Source of the DNA: Prostheceraeus crozeri
Lineage: Eukaryota > Platyhelminthes > Polycladida > Euryleptidae
Assembly (NCBI GenBank): GCA_907163375.1
Contig: CAJQUW010005361.1
Location: 124,001 to 188,000 of the forward strand
Direction of reading: 5' to 3'
DNA: 64,000 nucleotides
Numbering within the stretch: position 1 is the stretch's first letter; each line of letters starts with the position of its first letter. Both the position numbers and the translations under genes were made by a program. Shown here in pieces: positions 1 to 12,200 of the stretch. The notes under the pieces were generated by a model that did not search any database, was not told the origin of the DNA, and was given only the letters and a program-made list of their open reading frames with translations.

Positions 1-50
1 TTGCCACTTCGAACTTGTCCAAAAAAGTACTGAAAATGGAAGGCGTGAGT

Positions 51-242
51 CTAAGAAAGTTCGAAACCGGCATTACTCGTTATGGCGTAGCGAAGCTTGT
101 CTCGCAATGTTGATTTATGGGAATAGTTTGGCAATTTGAGAAGATTGAAGCATGTAGAGGCTGTTGGAAGTCTGTGTACGTCGTCACGACGTCCCATTCC
201 AAAGAATCCACGAATAACAGAACCAAGTGTGTCTCCCGTGTC
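51..242 (-). CDS. UBE3B: UBE3B-like last exon (HECT C-lobe, active-site Cys)
   Basis: Exon begins after acceptor TTTACAG with [14 protein letters not shown] and runs to the stop after FELS. It contains [14 protein letters not shown], whose cysteine forms the ubiquitin thioester in HECT ligases. Length 192 nt, phase 0. Confidence 0.95.
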   Translation of the reverse strand, partial: DTGDTLGSVIRGFFGMGRRDDVHRLPTASTCFNLLKLPNYSHKSTLRDKLRYAITSNAGFELS

Positions 243-3200
243 CTGTAAATGGCAAGAAAATATCATAATAAGAAAATCAAGAAAATCATGGATTTTTTAT
301 TGCATGAGGGGAGGTAAAATATTCGATAGTTTTGGGATCTTCTGCTGTATACTAAATCCTTTAACACCCGAAAAATGATCTGTTGGCAAAAGATCAGGGG
401 AACGCGGTGGCCAGTCGATTCATCCACACCAATCCAAGAGTTTGGGAATTTGACATCAACCCAGTCTCGAACAATCACTGCAAAATGGTCGTGCTGGAAA
501 TCGATTCGTTCACCTTTCCGAATTCGTGGCTCAATCTAAGGCCAAAAACCATTTCAATAGCACTTCAAAGGTAAGACGAGTTAGACACAGCACTGTCGAG
601 GAAATCGGGTCCAAACACACCACTAGATGAAATGGCACACTGCACTGTTATTGTAGGAAAATTCACACTTTTCGATGATTTCGCGGTTACTTCTCCGGCA
701 AATGCAGTTGTATCTGTTCATCTATCCATTCAGTTCAATAAAATTGATTATTCATATTGTATTAAACTATTACAATATTATTAGTCATTATATGACAAAA
801 AATACAAAACCGAAGGTCAGATGCCTGTAAAGTCATCAAGATGTTTGGCCGCAGATACTTTCATCTACACCAGAAATGTTGAATTGTGCGTAAATTCAGG
901 GCACATATATACACACTGATTGCTTTATTACATCCAGTAACTAAGTTTCCTACCATTGCTGATAAGTTGACATGATGAAGATTAAAACAAATTGGTAGAC
1001 ACTGATTAACAGTGTTATAAAACTTCAGGGACAGAATGTGAAATCTATTATCTATCTCAATGTTGCATAAATAATAATGCAAAAATACCTACATGCCGTA
1101 AATCGGTTAATCGCTTTTGCAACGTGTCGCAGGCCCTGCTGATTCTTCAGACGATAATAACACTTCAGATGGCAAACATCGACACGAGGGGCATGTAACT
1201 AGTCTTAACTAAAAGTACAGCTACACAGTAGTAGTGAATAATATTACTCTTTTTTATGCTCGGAAGCACATTAGGCAAGACGACTCCCTTCTTGTGGTTG
1301 AGTCATCTATCCTACTATTATTATTTTGAGCAGTGTTAAGAAGGAATTCAAAGTCTGCCTATCAGCGAATGACAAGTTCACGGAAATTTTGAACGGCGTT
1401 CAGCTCACGTTCCTTTTAAAAATCGTGAACTCCATTCAGTTCAAGTTCACCAATTAGTCCATCTCGTTCACTAAACGTTCACCTTTCCCTTTCCGTTCAT
1501 TTCAAAAGTTACTCGTATTGTGATATTTACTTTGACTACGCAGCTACCTATCTACATAATTGAGTAATCGCTTCTTTCACATGTCTAAATATTTCAGTAT
1601 AAGATACTACGAACTAGAATGTCACTGCAATTTGGAGAATTCCCGGGTTATAAGCTTACATGGCTTGATAGCACCGATACTTTTCCTCTTTGACATTATG
1701 GCAGTTGTATGAAGGCATGCTTGTCTAAATCTATCTTTAATAGATGGAACAGCACTGCAATTTGCAAAGATCAATCCTGTAGGAGGCCTACAGTTTTTTT
1801 GTCGTAAAATTAAGTTAAATTGTCGCTGCTTTAGTCATAAGAGTTAGCACTGAAGTTTCCCTTATTCATTGGTCTTCCTGCTGCATTCGTCAGGGTGTTC
1901 CAAGTTGCCTTGTCAGAAACCAACGTCATCATCTAAGATTTCCAAGAATTCTATATTGTGCATGCGCTTCATCATGAGCATCAGGCGTCTGACAGTATGG
2001 ATAAAAATAGCTACGGGTGAAGCATTCTGACTACGTAATTTCGGTCAATCATGTGTGAACGTTTTAAGGTAGAAATGAACGGGAGCATTGAACTCCCATT
2101 AATCTCCGAAATATGCGAACACCGTTCAGTTTCAGTTCACGAAAATCGTGAACTGGTTCAATTGAACGGCGTTCAGTCACACTCTGGTGCCTATTTGACA
2201 TGTCTTAGGCTTGACCCGACCAAGATCTTCTGGACACAGAGTAAACACTCTGCCACAAGACCACTGCGCAAGTCTGGATTAGCTGAGATAGCTCGCTTTG
2301 ATTTCTAAAATTTCGTAATCAAGCGCTGGCTTCTAAAAACCCGTTATTTTCGTGATAACGATAGGAATACACAAGGAAACATCTACGATTTTTGTGCAGG
2401 AAAAGACGACCATGTTGTCAATCGATTTCGAGTTTATTAAAAACTCATCTTCAGGACAATACAATCAGAGGAAACAAAGGGTTATATACAAACTGCATGG
2501 TTACAACACAACTCACTTAAAACAGTTGGAAAAAGCTAAAATCAGAACATGTGCAGAGGAATTGATAAACAGTTCTCATTAATTAGGTGGGCACTGGTTG
2601 ATTTGATGCACAGTGCTTCAGCGATGCGAGTGTGAGCTGTTTTAAAGATGACCTTGAAGTCCATTAAGCTTGCCTCATGCGGGTGGTGGGTGATTTCAGT
2701 TGGCGTAGGCTTGCCTTTCAAATGTTCTGTCACTCTCGTAGACAGATGTCTCCGTGTCTCACCTATATAACAGTTTGAGCACTGTCGACATTTAAACTCA
2801 TAGACTATGCCGACTCTTTCAAAAATGCTGGAGAAACTCGTTGCTAATAAGTGGATATTGCCTTACGCTGTCGACAAACTTGACAAGTCACAATTCGCAT
2901 ACTTGCCCGGCCCTGGAAAAGGAACGACTTCTGCGCTCACTCTCCTTTATCATCGTATCCTCGAATTCTTGGACAAGGAGTCAGGAGCAGTTCGAGTCAT
3001 GACACTGGACTATGCTAAGGCGTTCGACCGATTACCCCACCCTGTCATTCTGGAGTCAGCAATCGCTCTCAAACTTCCTTATCAGGCCATTCAATGGATC
3101 AGTAACTTTTTGACTGATCGTCGACAGAGAGTGCGCATCGCTCATTCGACTTCAGAATGGTTCAGTGTTCCGAGTGGAGTACCGCAGGGGAGCGTGCTTG

Positions 3201-6200
3201 GACCCTTGCTGTTTTGCCTGGTGATCGACAGCCTGTGCGCTGTTTGTCCAAACTCAGACATGCTGAAGTTTGCTGATGATGTCACCATCCTTCACTACGT
3301 TCGGAATACGAATGACGACCATCTAGTCGATGAATGGAGAAACATCACTTATTGGTCCACAGCGGTTGGTCTACCCCTCAACGTGGAAAAATACTCAGTG
3401 ATGGACATTAACACCAAACGAGGTTTGAGCCTTCATCCCATCGATGATATTGCAAACAAAGATAACGTGAAGATCTTAGGCGTGATATTTTCTAAAGACC
3501 TTTCGTGGAATAAGCACATCGACAGCGTTGTCTCCAAAGCCAACAAACGGATTTATGTGCTTCGGAATCTGAAACGATCCGGCTGTCGAACCGATATCTT
3601 ACTTCGAGTCTACAAGGCCCTGATCCAATCTGTACTCACTTACGGGTTTCCTGTATTTTGTAATCTTCCTGATTATCTGATGGACCGTTTAGTGCGTGTT
3701 GAGAGACGCATTTCAAAGATAATCGGAAACAATGAAGATCCATCCTTCGCTTCTGCTGCTGAGAGGCAATGTACGAAGCTTTTCCTAAATGTTTTGTATG
3801 ACTCAGACCATCCCCTGCGGGAACTGTTCCTAGCCCGAACACCCACACTCCGGAATCAGTGTATTTTGCGCCCTCCACGAACACGGACGAAGCGTTTGCA
3901 GAATTCATTTATAAGATTTTGCTTGAAATGATTTGTACTTTGCGACAACTTGACTTCAACTGAATTGCATGTAATGCGTGTACCGAATTTCCATTGTGCA
4001 CCAATAAAGATTATTATTATTATTATTATGTTCGATGATAAACACGGAGAGACTTTGTCTTTGTTGGGAAAAATACTAGCGGTCTTAAATGTTTTAAATG
4101 CAACTTGCAATTTATAGTCAGTTTTATCTAACATAGAATTAATAACTTGAACAGATTTTAAAGTCTCGCGCTCTTTCTCTTTGACGTACGGTAATGACGA
4201 AAAAATAGCCGTTTTACTTTCATCAGTAGTGGTATTATTCTCAACTTCACGTTTGATAGACTCGATCAACTTAAGAGGGTAATTATTACTGAGAAAAATG
4301 CTGGTGATTTCCTCACAAGCTTTCTCATAGTTATTATGCGAACTACTAAGGCGTTTAGCTCTGATAAACAAGGAACGAACCGCAGACCTTTTGTATTTCA
4401 TTGGAGCGTAAGAAGCAAAAGGAACGTAAGTTCCAGTATTCGTAGGTCGGACTCTCCACGCAGTCGCAAAAGAGGAATTATGAAAACTGACCATCACATC
4501 CAAGAATGGTAAATTATGATTATCTTCCTTTTCGATGGTAAATTGGATGTTACTATGAATGGAAATAATGCTCTGTCTTTTACCTGATCTTCGCTAACTT
4601 CTACACATCGGATTGAAAATTGCGGTTCAAGGTGTGCGAATCCGAGCAGAGGAGCCTTGGAACAGCTGGTGACAAACTGTAAGTAATAATACTATGAGAT
4701 TAATTATTTAAGGTCATGAGAAAGTAGAGTTACCTTGAGAAAGCAGCCGCGTTCCTTCGGTGTAAAGTCACTTTTCAAAATATCCCACAACCACGCAATC
4801 ACTCGATGACGACCATGAAATCCTCCGAAGTATTGTACATTCCGTCTAAAAATACAGTCAACATTTCGCATGAATTCCGGATATTTATCGGGCAGCAACT
4901 GCAGGAGAAGACTTAGCAATGAAGTGTAACCGAAATACAATGTCTTTTTCGTTTAGGCTGATAGTTAAGAAAGACTTCAAGATCTGGAAGGCAGATTCTG
5001 TTATAAATGTTCAGAATCTAATGCAAATTGAAGAAGGTATTAAGAAAATTCAACGAAGTGATAAGGCTTCTATTGACTTTATTTTGCCAATATTTGCAAA
5101 AGTGACTCTCATCATACTTAAACGCAACTAGAAAATGGTAAAAAGTTGCATTGACTAAATTACTAAGTCAGTGGACTAGTAAATTACTAGCTGAGACGAC
5201 AAGCACGTTGTTGAGTTTCATAATTATGACTCGAAGAATGACTGAAGGGATATGTTCGAAAAATACAATTCTTTATTGTGCGAGCTCATCAACAATGTAC
5301 TCTAATGTCTGTGATTAATCGCTAAAATATCGTGAGATAGATCACATGCTCAAAACTTTATTCATTAAATCGGTCCCGGGTATGCCTGATGCCTATACAA
5401 GCATGCTCAAATTAGAGATGTCGAATAGTCGAGATCTCGGCACTCGGATCGCAAGATATCGAATGCTTCAAAATGGTCGAGATCTTGAGATTGAATTCAC
5501 TAATGAAGACAAAGTATATATTCATCGAGCTATAAGCGCGGTATATACTGATTTGTTAAGTTGTCCCATAGTCTAAAAGTGCCACCTGGGGTACTTATGG
5601 GTGACGACTGATTCATTTTTGCAGATTTTAGACAAATTTGAAAACCTGAGGGGAGATAACCCATAAGTACCCCACCTGGTCGTCAAAGACGCGCAGATAC
5701 ATTGACTTTTGACTTTGATTTTGTCATAAAATTAGCTGCGTTGAAAATATATGTCAATGCAAGTTTGGCATTGGAATTCAAATTTCGTAAAAGAACTCGT
5801 GAACTAGAATAGGGGCATGTCCTATCTGTCTGTATATGTACCCGTAAATAAGATAGCACCCGCACCTCAGCAATCGATAAATAAGCAGGCCTACTATTCG
5901 CTTTGTATTCTCACTTTCAATAAGTGAGTAGATGAGCATGCTTGTCACGCTTGAGCTCGTCTGTGCATTTTACACAACTCGTATATTACTCGTTTCAAAA
6001 GACACTCGTTTCTGATTTGACAGAACATCAATTATCCACCACTGGTATTTAGACAAATATGCTCGTACATAAATTTGCATCAACAAAAAAAAGACGGACT
6101 TACTACATAAGGAATGCATGACAAATATTGAAACTAATTCAAAATTATCAACTTACTTGAGATCTTCAATGTCAATGTCTCCAGTTTCCCCAGAGATAAG

Positions 6201-9200
6201 TTTCTGCAACTCCGGTCCAGAGAACATCTTCAACCAATCAGGATTGACTATAGATTTGAAGCCACGAATGAAAGCTTGTGATTGGTTCTTTATTTGACTA
6301 TACATACGGAATCGCGCGACCAAATGAACGTAACTAATTCTGAAACAAAGTAATTTCGTACATTGATATATTAATCTAGTATGAGTTGCACTTAATAATT
6401 ACTACGCTACAAGTGTATCACCTCAATTATTATTGACTACCTGCGCTATTTTCTGATTTATTTGTGTTCAGTATAAAAGCGGAATCTGTCAATGACTGAT
6501 TGCTACGCGGGTCTTTAAGAGTAGATCGCAACAGGGTTGGACAATTAGCTTCTCTGTTGATTCCTAGTCAATGCTATAGAGATTAGCATATAATGGCCCA
6601 CATCATTTGTGTAAAAATGCTTACAATAAACACAAGTATACTTAAGAGCAAAGACAAGAGTGAGCTACACAGGAAGGCTTACTTCTTCTGCATGTAATCG
6701 CAGTCGATAACAAAATGGTGGCGTTTGTGTGTTATGACAAGTGAATAGATCAAATGCATTTCTCTAAAGTCTCATCTCCAAAGACAGTTGAAATCAAAAC
6801 TGAATATTGAGTGGGAAAAAAACTTGTAAAATTTTGAGAATGGAGCCCGTGTCGCGATTCAGGACAAGGCCGGATTTTACTATGCTCCGAGGGCCGTAGA
6901 GCTTCATCAATCACCAAGTGAACCTAGACGCAGATGAGAGGGAGGAGACGGTCACGCCCGCGAAAAGCAAGTCATAAGATGAGGCAGTTATCGTCATTGA
7001 GATTCCAACATCACCAGAAGGAGAGGGAGAAGAGGAAGAGACAGAGCCGCGGCAGAGTTTGCCGGCCGGGGGGGGGGTTGTTTGAAAACGACCTTTTACC
7101 CACAGGGCCGCATAGTCTTTCAATGTATATATGGGCAAAGTTTTTCTAAGTTTAAATACCACTGAAACTTTAATTTTTTAAAACCTCTGTCTTAGAACTC
7201 ACAAACATATTGTGAGGGGTGGTACGTAACCGAAAAATTTTTTGATTACATTAAATCACGGCACGGTGAAATTATCCGGAGAATCCAGGAAGCGGAAGAA
7301 AACAAAGCTAAAGCAACTACCTTCGTGGAAATTACGGCTAGTCGACCCAACCTTTAAGCGGCCACGAAATGAATCAAAATCTGTAATTTAGTCTATTTAT
7401 ATCTATAAACTAAAGATGACAGGTCGGCATGAAACATGACGAGAAGCTAACCAAAAATCATGATGAAGAAAATCAAGAAACATAAGAAACCAAAATAAGG
7501 TCGATATACACGGAGTCATCAGGGAGGAACCATGAGGCTCCATTAAGCAAGGTTCAATGGACGCATTTGTCATGGTTACGGATCCTACTAGCCAAGAGGT
7601 CCATTGGGTAGATTTTCGGAAGGATCTTATCGAAGTTCTTATATAATTAAATATACAAATGTCGTCAACATACCTAGTACAAGAGACAAGCTTGGCCAAG
7701 CCAAATTTCTTGCTAGCAAGAAGACCCGTCAGGTATCTGAACACCCTAGATGCCAGGAAAAGATCAGCCAAGAATTTTCAGCTTCTTCCTCTTTATTTCT
7801 GCCTCTTTTTCCTCGCGATATTTCTTAGCAGCTTGTTGGTAATGAAGTATCATTGAGTTCGAAATGTTAACATTTTAATTCCTTTTCCATCAATGAGAAA
7901 ATCTTTCACTGTTCTCAGTCCTACAATCGATGATTATGACAAGCAGAATCGATTATCAGTTATAATGTCTTTGTTTATACTAAATCCCCGCTGTGGATCA
8001 GCACGACATCAAACTTTTTGCCAATTTACTCAAAATTGGGAATTTTAGTGAATCTGTAGGAGTTTTTATTTCGGACACTCCTCGCCAGTAATCATCATCA
8101 TGATCCTATTCTTTCTGAATATGTTCACGCTCTTGATTGTAGACATACCACTCAGTTTCAAGCTGATCAATCTGGGTTGACGGAATCAAATGTGGTATTT
8201 GACCAGCTGATCTTTTCACACTACAAATAGGGCTTTCGGGCCAGAAGTTTGATGATTGATGCATAACTTATATGTCTCGGTGAAAGTTCTCATGAATAGG
8301 AAACTTTTCGCTGATATACTTAGTAACAACAACATAAAATGCCTTCACTTGCAAAAGGAACTGCTGGTTGAATTTGCATCTGGAAATTATTCCTTCAGCT
8401 CCTTCTTTGCCTCATTCCCAGGATCAATTCCAAGGAAAACCTTGTGATATTCTGATTTGGAAGGATCGATCATCGCGAATGATTCATTCCAAGATTCCAG
8501 AAAATCACTTTTGATGAACCGGTGATACATTATTCCGAGAAGCTCATAAATCGAAGCATACAAAGCATGTATCATTGGCTTCTTTTTCTAAAAAGGTCGT
8601 AAGAACTCATTTAAAAGAGACCCGACAAATTTCAAAAACAGCATATAAATTTCAGACCAGCGCGAGTTCAGAAAGTTCATAATTCTCTTATACTTCGGTG
8701 AATTCAGCACACTTTTGTCCTTCAGATGCGAAAAGCATGTTTTTAAACTCATCAACTGTGAGATGTATTTTTGAAGAACTTCAGTAAAGTTGTCCATCGG
8801 GACTGGACATATCGGGCGAAAGAACTCAACTTCGGCTCAATATCGGGCTCCACTTCTAAGAAATTTTGAACACGACGAAAACTTTCTCTTATGCTTGCCG
8901 AATATTTGAACCAAAAAAAACATCTTGAATAAACTCTTCAACTTCCCAATGCAAAATAGTATCATGGCCTTTTCTAAAACTTATGAACAATAGTAGTAAG
9001 CAAACCTCCACAATAAACATAGCCCCCCCTCGGTTATGAGTCTTGGTTGTCCAACCGTGTTGACTTGGGCGGCCGACCAGGTTGGTAAACGGTAGAGTTA
9101 TTGGTGAATGTGAGTTGGTTTTGGTCTGTAGAGCCAAAGGGAAGCCTCGGATGGGAAAACGGAGGTTAGATTCGGAATCTACGTGAAATTTTGGGTTAGG

Positions 9201-12200
9201 AAGGTTGTTTCCAGCGAAATCGGCGAGAAAAAATTTTTGGGACGTCCCCCCCCCTCGGCAGCGTTGCTTCCAACTTTGGTTCTAGAGATCGTAGAAAGTC
9301 GTGCAATAGCTCGTTTGAAAGCTAACAGTGAGACAACCTCAATGAAAGAAACGGCTTGTTCATATCTGTCTTCCTTAAGATATGAGACGCCATTTAAGAT
9401 TTGGGAGATTGGCGAAAAACGACAGGGTTAACGGCGAATTTGGGATGTTTTGGGCTCTAGCGTCTAAACGGCTGAAGTCGTGCAATAGGTCGTTTGAAAG
9501 CTAACAGTGAGACAAATTCAGTGAAAGAACGGCTTGTTCATATCTGTCTTTGTTTAGATGTGAGACGCCATTTAAGATTTGGGAGATTGGCGAAAAACGA
9601 CAGAGTTAACGGCGAATTTGGGATGTTTTGGGCTCTAGCGTCTAAACGGCTGCTCCAATGGCAGATCTGAGACCAGATTTGGAATGAGCGTCAAATTCTA
9701 CATCCGTAGGGTGATTTCCAGCTCAATCGGAGAGAAAAAAGTTTCAACATTTTTCGGAAAAACGACTTGAGTTAACGGCGAATTTGGGATGGTTTTGGGC
9801 TGTAGAGCCAAAGGGAAGCATCGGATGGGAAAACGGAGGTCAGATTCGGAATCTACGTGAAATTTGGGTTAGGAAAGTTGTTTCCAGCGTAATCGGGGAG
9901 AAAAATTTTTGGGACGTCTCCCCCCCTCGGCAGCGTTGCTTCCAACTTTGGTTCTAGAGATCGTAGAAAGTCGTGCAATAGCTCGTTTGAAAGCTAACAG
10001 TGAGACAAATTCAGTGAAAGAACGGCTTATTCATATCTGTCTTCGTTTAGATGTGAGACGCCATTTAAGATTTGGGAGATTGGCGAAAAACGACCGAGTT
10101 AACAGCGAATTTGGGATGTTTTGGGCCCTAGCGTCTAAACGGCTGCTCCAATGGCAGATCTGAGGCCAGATTTGGAATCGGCGTCAAATTCTACATCCGT
10201 AGGGTGATTTCCAGCTCAATCGGAGAGAAAAAAATTTTATTCATTTTTCGGATAAACGACAGAGTTAACAGCGAATTTGGGATGTTTTGGGCTCTAGCGT
10301 CTAAACGGCTGCTCCAATGGCAGATCTGAGGCCAGATTTGGAATCGGCGTCAAATTCTACATCCGTAGGGTGATTTCCAGCTCAATCGGAGAGAAAAAAA
10401 TTTTATTCATTTTTCGGATAAACGACAGAGTTAGAATTTGGGACGTTTTGGGCTGTAGCTTCAAAACGAAGCATCGGATTGGAAAACGGATTTCAGATTT
10501 GGAATCAGCGTGAAATTCTCTATCTGTATGGTGAGTTTCAAGTCAATCGAACAGAAAAAATTTTCAACATTTTTCGAAAAAACGACAGAGTTAACGGCGA
10601 ATTTGGGTTGGTTTTGGTCTGTAGAGCCAAAGGGAAGCATCGGATGGGAAAACGGAGGTCAGATTCGGAATCTACGTGAAATTTGGGTTAGGAAAGTTGT
10701 TTCCAGCGTAATCGAGGAGAAAAATTTTTGGGACGTCCCCCCCTCTCGGCAGCGTTGCTTCCAACTTTGGTTCTAGAGATCGTAGAAAGTCGTGCAATAG
10801 CTCGTTTGAAAGCTAACAGTGAGACAAATTCAGTGAAAGAACGGCTTGTTCATATCTGTCTTCGTTTAGATGTGAGACGCCATTTAAGATTTGGGAAATT
10901 GGCGAAAAACGACAGAGTTAACAGCGAATTTGGGATGTTTTTGGCTCTAGCGTCTAAACGGCTGCTCTAATGGCAGATCTGAGGCCAGATTTGGAATCGG
11001 CGTCAAATTCTACATCCGTAGGGTGATTTCCAGCTCAATCGGAGAGAAAAAAATTTTATTCATTTTTCGGATAAACGACACAGTTAACAGCGAATTTGGG
11101 ATGTTTTGGGCCCTAGCGTCTAAACGGCTGCTCCAATGGCAGATCTGAGGCCAGATTTGGAATCGGCGTCAAATTCTACATCCGTAGGGTGATTTCCAGC
11201 TCAATCGGAGAGAAAAAATTTTCAACATTTTTCGGAAAAACGACTTGAGTTAAAGGCGAATTTGGGATGGTTTTGGGCTGTAGAGCCAAAACGAAGTATC
11301 GGATGGGAAAACGGAGGCAAGATTCGGATTCAGCGTCAAATTCTACATCCGTAGGGTGATTTCTAGCTCAATCGAACAGAAAAAATTTTCAACATTTTTC
11401 GGAAAAACGACAGAGTTAACGGCGAATTTGGGTTGGTTTTGGTCTGTAGAGCCAAAGGGAAGCATCGGATGGGAAAACGGAGGTCAGATTCGGAATCTAC
11501 GTGAAATTTGGGTTAGGAAAGTTGTTTCCAGCGTAATCGAGGAGAAAAATTTTTGGGACGTCCCCCCCTCTCGGCAGCGTTGCTTCCAACTTTGGTTCTA
11601 GAGATCGTAGAAAGTCGTGCAATAGCTCGTTTGAAAGCTAACAGTGAGACAAATTCAGTGAAAGAACGGCTTGTTCATATCTGTCTTCGTTTAGATGTGA
11701 GACGCCATTTAAGATTTGGGAAATTGGCGAAAAACGACAGAGTTAACGGCGAATTTGGGATGTTTTGGGCTCTAGCGTCTAAACGGCTGCTCCAATGGTA
11801 GATCTGAGACCAGATTTGGAATCAGCGTCAAATTCTACATCAGCATGGTAAATTTGAAAGCTATCGGAGAGAAAAAATTGTTCAACATTTTTCAGAAAAA
11901 CGAGTTAACGGCGAATTTGGGTTGGTATTGGTCTGTAGAGCCAAAACGAAGCATCGGATGGGAAAACGGAGGACAGATTCGGATTCAGCGTCAAATTCTA
12001 CATTGAAATGGTGTATTTCCAGCTCAATCGGACCTCTAGAATCGGTGATAGAAGCGTTTAAAGTTTTTGGATGATGGATATTACGTCATCAGCTGATCGC
12101 CACAAACTATATAAGCTGGGAACCGACAGAGACTTGTCATTAAGACGAGAGATTGTCAACGGTAGGTCGTCTCTCTGAGCTCTGATGATAGCATCGGACA

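Noticed and set aside
6911-7162. Overlapping frames on both strands in the purine-rich region
   Set aside because: Composition-driven, no recognisable domain.
7403-7771. Minus-strand frame with YVDD, a possible reverse transcriptase
   Set aside because: No other RT block is present around it.
9183-11801. Repeated 80-90 codon frames such as those at 9909, 10728 and 11553 with [11 protein letters not shown]-like translations
   Set aside because: They recur with the tandem units of the terminal repeat, have no start context or domains, and shift with unit indels; they are repeat by-products.
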